Positions 9,870-21,288 of a stretch of 64,000 bases of DNA are shown in pieces. How positions within the stretch are numbered: position 1 is the first letter of the stretch; every line of letters begins with the position of its first letter. The translations under genes and the position numbers were made by a program. The notes beneath the pieces were generated by a model. It ran no database searches. It was given only the letters and a program-made list of their open reading frames with translations, and was not told the DNA's origin. The stretch comes from Adiantum capillus-veneris (taxonomy: Eukaryota; Streptophyta; Polypodiopsida; Polypodiales; Pteridaceae): NCBI GenBank assembly GCA_014529385.2, contig CM043969.1, positions 31,283,446 through 31,347,445 on the forward strand. The letters run 5' to 3'.

Positions 9870-10900
9870 GAAGGTGCCTCCAACTATTTTCATGTGTATG
9901 GTATTCTATTATAGTTCTTAAACGTGCTATATAGTAATGCATCCAACTGCTTCCAAATGCCACATAATGATTCCAAATGCTTCAGGGTCTTCCAAGTGCT
10001 TGACAATCCATTCTTGTGCGTTACTATGCCAAGTGCTTCTCAGTACCTCCATGTGCTTATTAGTGATCATGACTCCTTCTTAATGCTTTAATATAATTTC
10101 AAAGGATTCCAAGTCCTTAAAGGTGCTTTCGAATACTTTTGAATGATTTCAAATGCTTCTGCTTCCAAATTTTTTTTATGCTTATATATAAGGGAAGTAT
10201 GTGCCACTTCCCCCAACTTGCGAGCCCCGTTTTCATGTGATTCTTCGCGTCCCTTGTATTCGGCACTTTCTTGCAATATTGATCATTCGTTCGTGTCCCT
10301 CAATCTCGTGTCCCTCTTGCGTTCAGTTTTCAAGTTGCGTTCTTGTGTATGCGTTTGCTTGCCTGCAGGTCCCGTTTGCAACGCAGCTGAGCCGGCGCGG
10401 CCCCTTTTCCCTGACGCCCCGAACGAGGGCGTCACACTTGGTATCAGAGCTTCGGCTCGAGTCCCCGCCGACCCAACGTCGGCCCGTGGCCCGTGGTTGT
10501 CACCACGTTTTCGGCCCGTTTTGCCCCGTCCCTTGCGTTTTCTCCACGTTCCCTTGAGTGCTTTCAAGTGCTTCCAATAGCTTTCAAGTACTGAGTGCTT
10601 TCAAGAGCTCAATACAAACTTTGAGTGCTTCAAAGTGCTTCTGCCAAGAAAGTCCTTTGAGTGCTATCATGTACTTCCCAGTGCTTCCAAGCTCATCCTG
10701 GTGCTTCTGGTGGATGTTTTCCAGTGCTTTCAAATGCTTCCAAGTTCATCCTAGTGCTTCCCAGTGCTTCTGAATGCTTTTGAGTGTTTTCAAATGCTTC
10801 CAAGTGCTTCCTAGTGCTTTCAAAATAGTTTGAATGCTTCCAAGTTCTTCCTTGTGCTTCCCAATGCTTCAGAATGCTTATGAGTGCTTCCGATTCTTCA
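9870..10900 (+). repeat. Field of degenerate AAGTGCTTCC-like decamers (forward)
   Basis: Dozens of imperfect copies of AAGTGCTTCCA and close variants (AATGCTTCC, AGTGCTTTCAA) follow each other at roughly 10-25 base spacing, mainly 9930-10180 and 10550-10900. The field is interrupted by an LTR end plus PBS (10,183-10,450). Reverse-complement versions occur at 14,320-15,010. Confidence 0.8.
10183..10450 (+). mobile_element. LTR 3' end and PBS of a lost retrotransposon
   Basis: A TATA-like TATATATAAG (about 10183) is followed by a GC-rich R-U5-like stretch ending GGGCGTCACAC and then TTGGTATCAGAGC (PBS TGGTATCAGAGC at 10439-10450), the initiator-Met tRNA priming site. GC-rich leader-like sequence runs to about 10,555. 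No coding interior follows, so only a fragment survives inside the decamer field. Confidence 0.7.
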
Positions 10901-11715
10901 ACATGATCGATATCAAGATGACACACAATTTCTTTGATTTTGGCCATAGGAAGGGTAAACACAATGGGATTGGTGCACTGCTCAAAAGAGCTCTCACACA
11001 TGAACACTTGAAATCTGACAGATGGATGCTTCATAATGCTTCAAGTGTTGTTTCATTCCTCAATGCAACCCTCAGAAAAGAATTTCCACAGACATGCAAG
11101 AAAGTCAATCATTCGTTCTGGGAGGTCAAGCTCGATGATGTCGATAGAGACACAACGTGGGATTGCATGCGCATCAAAGGGTCTCAATCCTTTCACTGTG
11201 CTAAAGGCTGCAATCAAACAGATGCACAGGCTAAGGCACAGACTATTGTCTTGCTTTTGCCATACGTGCATCAAAGGTCAATGGAGGAGATGCGCAAACA
11301 AAGAGCCCGTGGAGGGATGGGAGTACTTGCAAATACAACCCACGGTTAGGGATGAAAGGGATAGACAAGCGTCAAGCAAGGATGAGGATGAATATACCCC
11401 CATATACTCTAGCCACCATGACGACCTTAGCAATGCCTTGATGGTTGGCCAAAACTTTGCAATGACTGCAAAGGAGCCAGGCGCAGACTTCTACATCCTC
11501 AAATGCTCTAAGATAAATCATTTGACCATAAACTCTGAAACGGATAAATGGCACGTCCATATTAAGAAAAAATCGTTTGTCTCATTGAGGGACTATTCTA
11601 CAACAAGGTAAATGGGTTAGATGATACCTTTATCATTTTGGACAACAAGCCCACTTCCCTTATCTACTCCCACCTAGTGCGATGCATCATGTTTCCAATG
11701 TGCCAGAGGGAAGGT
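10889..11715 (+). pseudogene. Transposon-like protein fragment with HRKGKHNGIGALLKRAL motif
   Basis: One frame (about 10889-11330) reads NFFDFGHRKGKHNGIGALLK, which resembles the FFxSGHGKGxHDGxGxxxKR motif seen in many TE-linked plant and animal proteins. A frameshift at about 11300-11330 leads to DEYTPIYSSHHDDLSNAL and GQNFAMTAKEPGADFYILKC, then after TAA (11609-11611) another frame gives LDDTFIILDNKPTSLIYSHL. The three pieces are in consistent order and look like one decayed protein. The family name is uncertain; the similarity is recalled, not searched. Confidence 0.55.
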
Positions 11716-11913
11716 GAGTCTAATGTATATGATATGTCAAATGATGTCTAACGCATATGATATGTCAAATGATGTATTTGAACAAATCTATAATAGCATG
11801 CTCCCAGAGGAGAACTTGTACAAGTTCTATCTATGTGATCATGCATACTTTGCCCACATTTTGTACTCAATCAATAGTATTTTAACCAAGTGATAGCATT
11901 TTTCTAGCACTTC

Positions 11914-12226
11914 ACCACCACAAAAGCACTGCTTGGCAGTACTTTACAGGACCTCACCACCACTGAGCACTACTTTTTCAGCACTTCACTACAACACAAC
12001 ACTCCTTGATAGCACTTTTCCATCACTTCACCACCAATAAGCACTAGTTGACAGCACATTTCCAACACTTTACCACCACAAAAGCACAACTCGACAGCAC
12101 TTTACAAGATCTCACCACCACTGACACTACTTTTTCACCACTTCACCAAAACACAACACTCCTTGATGGCAATTTCCAGACCTCACCACCAATAAGCACT
12201 ACTTGATATCACATTTCCATCACTTT
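11914..12226. repeat. Tandem duplication, 158-bp unit, rich in AGCACTACTTGACAGCAC
   Basis: Copy 1 is 11914-12071 and copy 2 is 12072-12226; both begin ACCACCACAAAAGCAC and share CACAACACTCCTTGAT. The units are themselves built from CACTTCACCACCA and AGCACTACTTGA boxes, related in sense to the decamer fields on either side. Confidence 0.82.
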
Positions 12227-12239
12227 ACCACTACTTAGC

Positions 12240-14310
12240 ACCACTTGACAGTAGTTATCAGCACTAATAACATACACACTCTAACACTTATCAGCACGTT
12301 CTGTTCCATAACCACTTGAAAGCACTAGCTATGCACTTTGTACTACTTGAAAGTACGTTCACACTACTTGACTAGTACCTTACAACACACTCAAGATAAG
12401 AATAAAGTAGACACCAACACAAAAGCATTTCTATATAAGTCTAGATTCATTATATTTGGTATAAACCGATGTTAGCAAATGACGGCTATAGAAATTTTCC
12501 CATCGTTGGGCGCTTATATAGGTCTTTTGGAGTATGGTCGGGGGTCACTTTTGGGAGGGATGGAGAGGTAATTTTTGTTGGGACCATACCTTATAATCCA
12601 CAATATCCCAGTTCCATTGTGTAAGAGCCTCCTTCCTGCATCAAATGAACACTCACTAATGATTTTTTATATGTCAACACTCTCAGCCCATTGTAACACA
12701 AATCTAGCTACATCCTATTTCAAGAAATGTTCCCATTGCCTCTCATTTTGCTGCTCCAACCCACAAAGAATCACATAGCAAGAAGGATCATTGAAGTACA
12801 TTTTATATAAGGAGTCATCTAGCACTTATGTGTATGATTTATTGAAAAAGATACCAAAAAGTTTGTAGATTTTTAAAGAACAATGGCTTTGAAGGGTTTT
12901 CAAACAACCAACTGCAAGCACTTGTTAATAGCATGTTCCAACTTCCGCTGAGTGCGAGAGGTCCACAAAAATATCTCTGCTACTTGACTTAGTGCAAGTA
13001 AGAAAATTTATGTGTCTTGTCGTAAGTAGTAGGTAATGTTCTCATCCCCTATTATTTTAGCAAAGTAGAGCATTGATACATCCGGGGGTAGCCTTGTTGT
13101 GCATTTAACATGCACGTATGCAAGTACATTGTTGAAGTCAACAATGACTACCAAATCCATATTGACATTGAAGCGATCGATGTTGTGAGGAGGATCTTCG
13201 CAAATCAATGTGATGTACATCACCAGTGGGTGGTGGGCATTTTGAGCCAACGATTTGAGTTTTAACTACAAAATACATGAATAAAATCTAAAAGAAAACA
13301 CTTATATATTATATTGTCAAGAGACGGTACGATAGCATGAAAAAAAAATACAAAGATGTAAGCTAAAGCTTCTTGCATGCTCTAGATTTGGGGGGAAGTA
13401 TGTTAGTACTTTTTTGGAGGTCAAGGGCCAGCCCATCCTCCACCTGCTTATTTCTTTTAATTTGCAGGGTTCCATCCATTTCTAGATCCAGCAACTCAAC
13501 AATATTGTCGTCCTTACCGATATCAGTACCTAGGTTTACAATAATAAGGCAAGTTAGGAGCGAGGGTAGTAAATGGTGATCACAATGAACACTCTGACCA
13601 TGAACCAGAGATAGGAGGATAACAAGTAGACAAAACCAACATTACCTTTGTTACTTGCAGAACAAGGCGTCACCAACAATTTTCCGCCCCTCAAAGTTCT
13701 TGTACTTTCTCACCATGGTGTCCAGGTCAAATATCTCGTCCACATCGTCCGTGAACGATGTGGAATCGCCTCGGTCACATCTCTTGTCAGCCACCACTGG
13801 CTCACCTGAAACATAGTACACATCTAGTATACATTAAAAAGTAGCATTATTCATGTTCTATGAAATCGCCAGTTTACCTACAGACTCCTCATACACATTC
13901 CCAAGGGTCCATCACCTTGCTATAACAGGTATCTCCCATTGACGGTCCGGTACAACATACTTGGGCTCAATCGCGCAAACAACAAAAGAGCACAAGGGAT
14001 GGTACTTGTGAACACATGGCAGATTAAAAACCCCTGCTGCATGTTTTCCTAACAGCACTTGTCCACAAGCCACAATTTCCACAAATTATAACTGTATCCG
14101 CACTTGAGACGGACTTGGAAGGTGGAGTAGGCACTAGAAAGGCTCTGCCCTCTCTCTTTAGGAATTTGCAGGGCTCCTTCATGAAGGAGGCATGCCTTCT
14201 AACCTCACTCAGCACCCTCTACATTTCGTGAACTGTTGTCTATACAAAATGAAAAATAAAAGAAAATTATAAATTTCACAACCAATCATGAAGCTTGAAG
14301 GTTTATCAGA
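12240..14310. other. Unassigned sequence with short minus-strand coding-like pieces
   Basis: A minus-strand stretch at 13008-13250 (DPPHNIDRFNVNMDLVVIVD) reads like real protein but matches no family I know. A second, weaker piece lies at 14024-14215. The rest is AT-rich and without motifs. Confidence 0.3.
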
Positions 14311-14319
14311 CATTATCAC

Positions 14320-15010
14320 TTTCAAGCACTATCCAGAGCACTTGGAAGCATAATGAAGCAGTGCTTTAAAGTACTTCAAAGTGGTTTCAAGTGCTTGAAG
14401 ATGCTTTAAAGAAGAAGCGTTTTCAAGTCAAGCACTCGAAAGCATTTTGAAGCACTTTAGAGTGGTGTAGAGAGCCTGGAAATGCCCATAAGGTGAAGCA
14501 GTAGCAAGAAATCTCAAGCATGTGGAAGCACTCTATAGTACTTTGAAGCACATTGTAATACTTTATAGCACTTTGATATTTATGAAGCACTACAAATACT
14601 TTGAGGCACTTTGAAACACTTTAGAGCACTTTTAAGCATTACCAAGTACTTACAAGCACTTCAAAGTGGTGTAGAGAGCCTCGAAATGCCCATAAGGTGA
14701 AGCCGAAGCAAGAAATCTCAAGCATGTGGAAGCACTCCAAAGTACTTTGAAGCACATTGTAGTACTTTATAGCACTTTGATATTCTGGCGCACTCCAAGT
14801 ACCTTGAGACACTTTGAAACACTCTGGAGCACTTTTAAGCATTACCAAGAACTTACAAGCACATTGTCTCAAAATTTTATAAGCGTTATCAAGCCTCATG
14901 CACTTGGTAGTGGTCCTAGCACTTCAAAGTACTCTAATCACTTTCAAGCGCTCTAATCTCTCAAGTGATGTCTAAAGCACTTTGAAGTGATCTAAGAACC
15001 TAAAAGCTCA
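14320..15010 (-). repeat. Field of degenerate GAAGCACTTTGAA decamers (reverse) with 204-bp tandem duplication
   Basis: AAGCACTT and AAAGTACTT variants occur almost back to back, as the reverse complement of the 9870-10900 motif. Within the field a 204-bp unit is duplicated (14461-14664 and 14665 to about 14866), each starting AGTGGTGTAGAGAGCC. The opposed fields enclose the coding-like fragments at 10.9-11.7 kb and 13.0-14.2 kb. Confidence 0.8.
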
Positions 15011-15199
15011 CAACAGTTTAGAAATGTAAGAGTTTAGTACCTGCATTACAGACACCTCCTTCTTCATATTTGTTGCATTAAGCCACCACCAATTGAAAGT
15101 ATCTTGTTAGCACTACAATCTCAGCTTCGTTTTGGAAAATAAGACCTTCATTATCTGATGGAGATGCTTTCAATACACGCAGTTTTGTTCTAAGTCTCT

Positions 15200-15990
15200 C
15201 CATCACGATAATATTGGAGCACAAGTTGAGTAGTTGTCTTCATTGCACAGCCATAAATCACGTTTTTTTGCTACGACGGATTTAGCAGAAGCGACCTTCT
15301 CTTTAGCTTTATGGGCCTGGTGATCAAGTACATCTGTAATTTGATCCACCCACTCTATGTACAAGGGTTGGGATGCAGTCTCAGTTTGTTTCGAAGGGAG
15401 ATTGGACGCAGTAGGACCATAGGAGTCCACAAACAAAATCCTTACATTGTCCTCGTAAAACATGCACACCATAATCCATCATGAACTTCATGACTTTCCT
15501 ATTCAAACCACCCTTTTGTAACTTGACATTCTCTAAGACCATGCCACCGATCACTGTCCATGCAATCTTATGGCTTTTAGGTGCTGCTTTGGCTACTACA
15601 CAATTTTCATAGGCAAAGCCCCTTGCAAACTTGGTCTCATGAGTTCATCGTTGGAGGGGGTAGCCTGGTATACCTTCTGATAAAGGAGGCGACAATCGTC
15701 ATAGAGGTGGTCGTGCACCATGTGGAGGAAGACCTTAATCTCCTTCTTCTCAGGTACCTTGAAGATAGTGAACCACTGATTAGCTGGCAAGTCCTCGTCG
15801 GTGAGCTCCTTGGGCAGCTTGCCCTCCATGCTCAACCCAAACTCCTGATGCAACTCTAATATTGAGTAGCAAAATCGAGAAAGTTTCGGATACTCCGACA
15901 ATGCTATCAATAAGATCAGGAGAAGTTAGTTTTGTTGCCAATAGTGAGATGCATGCATTGCTTAGACAAGCAAAGACTACCATAGCACCT
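15200..15990 (-). pseudogene. Decayed gene of unknown family
   Basis: Minus-strand frames follow in order with frameshifts between them: ISLLATKLTSPDLIDSI (to about 15905), then EYPKLSRFCYSILELHQEFG through LPANQWFTIFKVPEKKEIK and HLYDDCRLLYQKVYQATPSN (to 15596), then HKIAWTVIGGMVLENVKLQK (about 15500-15590), then VCMFYEDNVRILFVDSYGPT to 15203. The pieces read as natural protein. No catalytic motif or known domain was recognised. Confidence 0.42.
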
Positions 15991-18590
15991 TTCCGAGCTT
16001 ACTTTGTTGTTGGAGGACCACATTTAGATCGAGAAGCTTCAACATGCTCCGGTTCTGTTGGCGTGTATAATGGGGTCTGCTGAATAGACTCTGAATCTTG
16101 AAATGGGTCCTTGCCCTTCTTGGGGGGTGTGGTCTTCTTGGGAGGTGGGAGTGCTCATCTCTATATTGAGCGATGGAAAAGCAAGGTAGCTTCTGTGAGA
16201 AGGGTGGAGAAGAGGAGGTAGCTTCTATGAGAAGGGTGGATAAGAAGAAAGCATTTTAGCTTCACACGTAGGTGTCAGGTGCAGGACCACATCAGTCACA
16301 TCAATTCTTAATGAGGTCTTTGGAAAACAAGGACCCCACACCATGCGTGGTACCACCAAAAGATGAAGTGGTACCACCTATACATGCTTCACTTGGTAAG
16401 CCTAATGTATTTTTCCGGATTCTTAAACTGGAAGGTGGCCACTTGGCATGATCTAAGTCGTTGCCCTCAAGCCGCCTAATTACACAGTCAAGAACCTCAA
16501 ACTTGCTTTTAAATAATGACCTCACGTGCTCTTTTAAGATTATCATTGCCGACAACCAGCTATGTATCGGCACATAGAAACATAAAGACGACATTGATGC
16601 TTGTCCCTCCTTCTAAGGATCTACACAGAGCTGGAAGCCAACATCATCATCGAACTCACACAAAAGAGTGATCAGAAGTTTTGACACGCCTAAGGACGAC
16701 ATTGACGGGATGAAGGCTTTTACAGTGTTTGCTCATTCTGAACAAAGCTTATAGATTAAAGGATATGGAATTTACTCTAAAAAGTAAAGCAACATTTTAT
16801 GATACTAGACAATGTGGAGATACATACATCCTTAAAAATGGGGTATTGCCTTGTGGAAGTTATTTCACATGCTTAGTTTTGGTGGTGAAGCTCTCCTTGA
16901 TAGTTGTAACTTGTGTGAGGATCAAATTGTTCAAGCAATAAATAAGTGCTTGATTGAAGGATTCTCTCTTGAGACTCCATAAAAATGCTCTTTGCACCAT
17001 ACTAGAAAGGGGGATCCTCCCCATCCTTCACATGTGTTTGACATGGTCATACGTCCTATCTAGAAATCAACATCGGTGGTGCTAAATTGAAAAGCATTAC
17101 TAGACTCTAGCCTTGTTGAGGCTTTGCACAATGACACAAGAGTGTCTCTAATAGTAAGCAACTCGGCGATGAGCCCTTCACATCTTTCATAAATAGGATC
17201 CAATGTGGAAGGCTTTCATCATTTGACACCACTTCAGCTTGGAGTGTCTGAGATTCCAAAACTCAACATTCTCAATTTTAACTATTTCAACATTGGCAGC
17301 AAAATTATCATTGCCAAATAGAAATTCGGCTACGGACCTTCAAACACATTGCACAGAAGTATCCGATAGAATGTGAAAAACTCTTCATCACTTGACACCA
17401 CTTTATAGACCTTTGTGGCCAGTTTAGCTCTTTGGTCCTAATTACATGTAATACATCCAAAGAGGTTGCATACATGATTATAATAATACAAAATCACCCC
17501 TCGAGTTTTTGTGAGATATACAATGCTTCCTCTCCCCTTGTTGAAGCTACAAAATGGCACAGACTATCAATATTGAGAAAGTTTCTCTCAAAAGCCTCTT
17601 AGCAATTATCTTACCCTTTTTTGGCTCCAATTTATAGAAGAATATCATTAAGGAACTTGAAATAAAAAAATTGTGGATTGGTCTAAGTTCTTGGAAAATT
17701 TATTGATAAGGGAATTTCGTAATACCCCTTGAACGAATGTAATGTAATAGTTTTACATATAGTGGATGCACCGTACACTAGACACAGAAGGTCATTTAAA
17801 CAATACAAACCTTACTTACAAAAGAAGAGTTGGGAGTTCATTATTTTAATGCATGAAAGATAAAACAATGTTTTCATGCATGACATATAGTCTACAGAAT
17901 GGCTTTACAGCCATCTCTAGAAAGAGGAACCAGCCAATCTGCTTATCTTCTCATTCAAAGTTGTCCTCTTTGGTAGGCTACTGCAATCTCACTCTTGGAT
18001 TCATCTCTTTAACCAATGCAAATAGCTGCAATGAATTCTCACTCGACAATTTATGCCTCGCTCCAAACTCATGGAATGGTTGCTTGTCAATTACAAAATC
18101 AAGATTCCTTATCTGCCGCCAAGCAAGAGGAGAGAATACCACATAGCTAGAACAACACTAGAAAAACAAAAGTTTAAGCAAAAGACCAGGAAAATGGTTT
18201 ACTACTTTTGTAGGCATCTCTCTATAAAGCAATCAAATGGGATTGTGCAAGTATAACAAGCTTCTACACGTCAAAAGACCATCGGAGAAATGCATTGACT
18301 CGTAGAAAAGGGACTTCGAGATTATATACAAAATGCTCAAGGCTAAGACTTTGCCCGTATGGTCAAATCTTAATTCCTTTTAAGAAAAAAGAAACCTTCT
18401 TAATATTGTATTATGCAATGCTTCAAAGTCTTGATTTCAAAGGATGGCTTAAGATTTAGCCACACATTCAATATCTTAGCCTCTAATGTGACTCCCAAAT
18501 TCTGTAATATTTTTCTATACAAAATGGCCATTTTTGGCTCAGAGAGCTCTCTTTCAATTAAAATTGGGACTCAGGAGTGTCACTGGAAAG
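15991..18590. other. Unassigned AT-rich region with minor coding-like pieces
   Basis: Minus-strand pieces at 16301-16594 (SWLSAMIILKEHVRSLFKSK) and about 17950-18120 (DKQPFHEFGARHKLSSENSL) resemble protein but are isolated. A segment at 18430-18560 is a second copy of sequence at 19660-19830 and belongs to the LINE relic family downstream. Nothing else was supported. Confidence 0.3.
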
Positions 18591-18599
18591 AGTTCTTAA

Positions 18600-19840
18600 A
18601 ACCAGTAAGGAAAAACAACACGAAATCCTCCAAACCATGGCAGTGGACCGGAAGGGAGTCAGTCGCTCGAGTAGTGGACCAAGGAGGTCTCAGGATTCTT
18701 AACCCAGTTGTCCATGTAGTTGTCCATGTTGAGGCCTGCTACACCAAATTTGTGGTCTCATTGGCTAAACAGGACCAAGCTTGAGCTGTCATGACCAAAG
18801 ATCTGTTATATGCAGCTAAACTTGGTTCGAAAGGTGGTAAGTGGAAAGGAGGAGTTTCACAACAAACCCTTAGCCCTGACATAGTCTACCCTAAGTCTGG
18901 GGGCATCTCAGGGGAATTGGTAAGGAAGTGCAAAAAAGAAGTTGGGGTCTTAGAGTGGGGGGAAGAAACCAAATACTTCAAGAACTCCATCTTGCAATGG
19001 TCCCCCTAGCTCTCGAAAGTTCTAGGACACCCACAAAGCCCATATTGGATAGAAATTGCCAAGAAAGTGAAATAATACGGCTCTGAATCGGCTAGCTCAC
19101 TTCTAGGACAGTAACGATAAGAGTTGGGGTCTTAGAGTGGGGGGAAGAAACCAGATACTTCAAGAACTCCATCTTGCATTGGTCCTCCTGGCTCTCAAAA
19201 GTTGTAGTACCACCACAAAGCCCTTATTGGATAGAAACTGTCAGGAAAGTGAATAATAAGGCTTTGAATCGGCTAGCTCTGGGACGGTAACAGTAAGAGC
19301 TGGAAAACAATCGACCTTCTAGCAACCCAATAAATGGCTATGAGATATTGTTAGTCAACAAAGTGATAAAAGAGCTGGACAATGTTGTAATGCCAATCTC
19401 TGAATCCGAGTTTGAGTGGAACGCCTCGAGATGGCTCAAAAGTAGTCTTTTATGGAAACCCCATTTCAAAGGCAAATATCATGCAATTATACACGAGAAT
19501 AATTGGTCTAGCCCCCTTAACAAAATATGGAAGAGACAATGGCCAGAAAAACGGTGGGAGCAAGTCATAGAGAACATCTGGAAGCCAAAGTGACCGCAAT
19601 TTATGAAGATATTTCTATGGAAGGTAATGTGGGACGCTTTACCGACGGGCGTTAAGATCCAGGCGAGAGATGGGTTACAATTTAGCCACATGGTCAAAAT
19701 CTTAGCCTCTCATGTAAAATGGGGACTCGGGAAGATACCAAATTCTCTAATATTATGTTTATACAGAATGAACATTTTGGTGTCAAGAGCTCTCTACCAA
19801 AAGAGAGCTCTCTTTCAGTTGAAACCTATAGGTTGACTAC
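18600..19840 (+). pseudogene. LINE (non-LTR retrotransposon) relic, RT C-terminus and zinc-binding domain
   Basis: The stretch VVDQGGLRILNPVVHV near 18665-18715 corresponds to the V-x-P-x-DQGGLGILN segment after the RT core of plant LINEs. Further on, FEWNASRWLKS and IWKRQWPEKRWEQVIENIW (19,400-19,590), then PQFMKIFLWKVMWDALPTGV (about 19,595-19,660) match the zf-RVT domain (W..IW..K.P.K..FF.W....ALPT). Stops and frameshifts are frequent. There is no endonuclease or palm domain, so this is the 3' part of a 5'-truncated, decayed copy. Confidence 0.68.
18941..19298. repeat. Tandem duplication inside the LINE relic, 182-bp unit
   Basis: Copies 18941-19122 and 19123 to about 19298 share GTTGGGGTCTTAGAGTGGGG, TACTTCAAGAACTCCATCTT and AATCGGCTAGCTC. 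Divergence of several percent by eye suggests an old duplication. Confidence 0.88.
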
Positions 19841-19982
19841 ACCCACCAAGAATGCAACTCCCAGCACACCTATATACCCCACATTGTGGAGAAATGACAA
19901 CATCCCTTTATAGATGAAATCTCATGGAGAAATGCATGTTTAACAAGAGCTGAAATGTGACAATGTCGAAGGAAGTCGTCAA

Positions 19983-21288
19983 TTAAGAATTGGCAGCTTT
20001 GCTGGCTGTAGATGCTGATAACAAATCTGCTTCTGATAACCTTTTAAGAACCTCTCCATCTTTGAAGAGCCATGTGTCCCCTTCACGAACAAACTGACTT
20101 TTCTCCTCCAATGCTCTGCAGTCATTTGGCCCTTTTTTTCTTTGCCCGTAGATTACTCGATAAGAAACACTTGACTAAAACAAAACCAAAAATATCATGA
20201 TCAAGTCACATGATGTGATGGCCTTTCCAAGAAAATGGACTGCACTTCTAATTAAAGCTTCACTGTCATCATTAATGCTCAAGAAGAATCTTAGAAAACA
20301 CTCATCCGGAACTATTCGAGAGGTAGATGGACTAAACACGAAGGCTATGCCTAAATTTCTATATTCTTTCAGGTGTACTTACAAGGCTTTCCATGGACAC
20401 GACTCTAAGAATCCCATGCACAAGCACAACCCTTCGTCATTCGGGAGGACTACGACTAAAGAGGAGAGGGCATACCATGCCAACGATTGGAAGGCTAGAG
20501 AATGTCTTCATCTCAAAATACGAACTTGGTAGGAGGGATTATTCTAAACCTAGGTTATCCTTCAAGCACTGCCGACACAGTATCACCACCGAAGCCAGCT
20601 TTGCAGTTCTTATCAGCTGGCAGTGAGCATTAATACCTACTTAGAAGGCAAGAAATATGTGGCCCTCAAGTATCAAGCCTCTCAGAAATACCTACTTAGC
20701 AGTATCAAGCATTAATACCTACTTAGGAGGCATGAACAAGTGGCCCTTAAGTATCAAGCCTCTCAGAATTCTTTCCACAAGTAAATAGATAATGCAAAGT
20801 TCACTATTTTCCCACTCTTAGAAATTCACCTAGCTTGCTTAGGATGTGAAAACCCCTCCAAGGCATGATGCTTCTGCTAAAGAAATGGATTAGTTCTTAA
20901 CCCCACCTATGCAATGCAACAAAGGAAAGGAAAAAGGATCCTGCCCTTTACCTCCTGATCAGTGATGGGTTCATAATTCATTATTTCAAGCCTGTGGAAT
21001 CGGATCTGGTCACAAGTTGCTTGTGCATTTGCAGCCAAGTTATCTGCAGCCAGAGTACCACAGACTTCTTCAACCGATACAAATCTCACAATTAAGTAAA
21101 GCTGAGAGGAAACAGAAAAGAAGCATGGCATGCACATGCCAGTCTTCCACACCAGAGCTCGCAATGGCAAATAAACGTTAAAACAGAAAGCAGATAGTAA
21201 AATTCACCTCCATAATCCGGACTTTCTGGATGTGTTGTACACGCAATGAATCCAACAACACCCCTGGCGAAGGCACTATATCGAGCTC
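19983..21288 (-). pseudogene. YchJ-like (UPF0225, NTF2-like middle domain) gene, three 3' exons
   Basis: Minus-strand exon 21288-21208 reads ARYSAFARGVVGFIACTTHP, matching the (R)SRYxAF...THP opening of YchJ proteins. It splices in phase (GTGAAT donor; CTGCAG acceptor) to exon 21043-20952, CDQIRFHRLEIMNYEPITDQ, matching the W/F-x-x-L-x-I...D-x-E strand. The last exon 20115-19983 reads EKSQFVREGDTWLFKDGEVL and ends KAANS-stop (19983-19985), matching the E-x-S-x-F...W-Y-x-D-G end. Between the last two, phase 0 meets phase 1, so one exon (the V-x-F strand) is missing or unrecognised. No N-terminal Cys motif exon was found upstream before the LTR at about 22,020. Family function is poorly defined. 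Confidence 0.62.
20629..20770. repeat. Short tandem duplication, about 84-bp spacing
   Basis: ATTAATACCTACTTAGAAGG at about 20629 recurs as ATTAATACCTACTTAGGAGG at about 20713, each followed by TGGCCCTYAAGTATCAAGCC and TCTCAGAA. It lies in an intron of the YchJ-like gene. Confidence 0.85.

Noticed and set aside
10143-10580. Long plus and minus open frames in the GC-rich block
   Set aside because: They follow from GC-rich LTR/leader sequence lacking stops on both strands; no motif, and the PBS lies within.
16301-16594. Minus-strand frame considered as a Ulp1 N-terminus (WLSAMI resembles WL-x-D)
   Set aside because: No His, Asp or Cys boxes follow in order; similarity too short.
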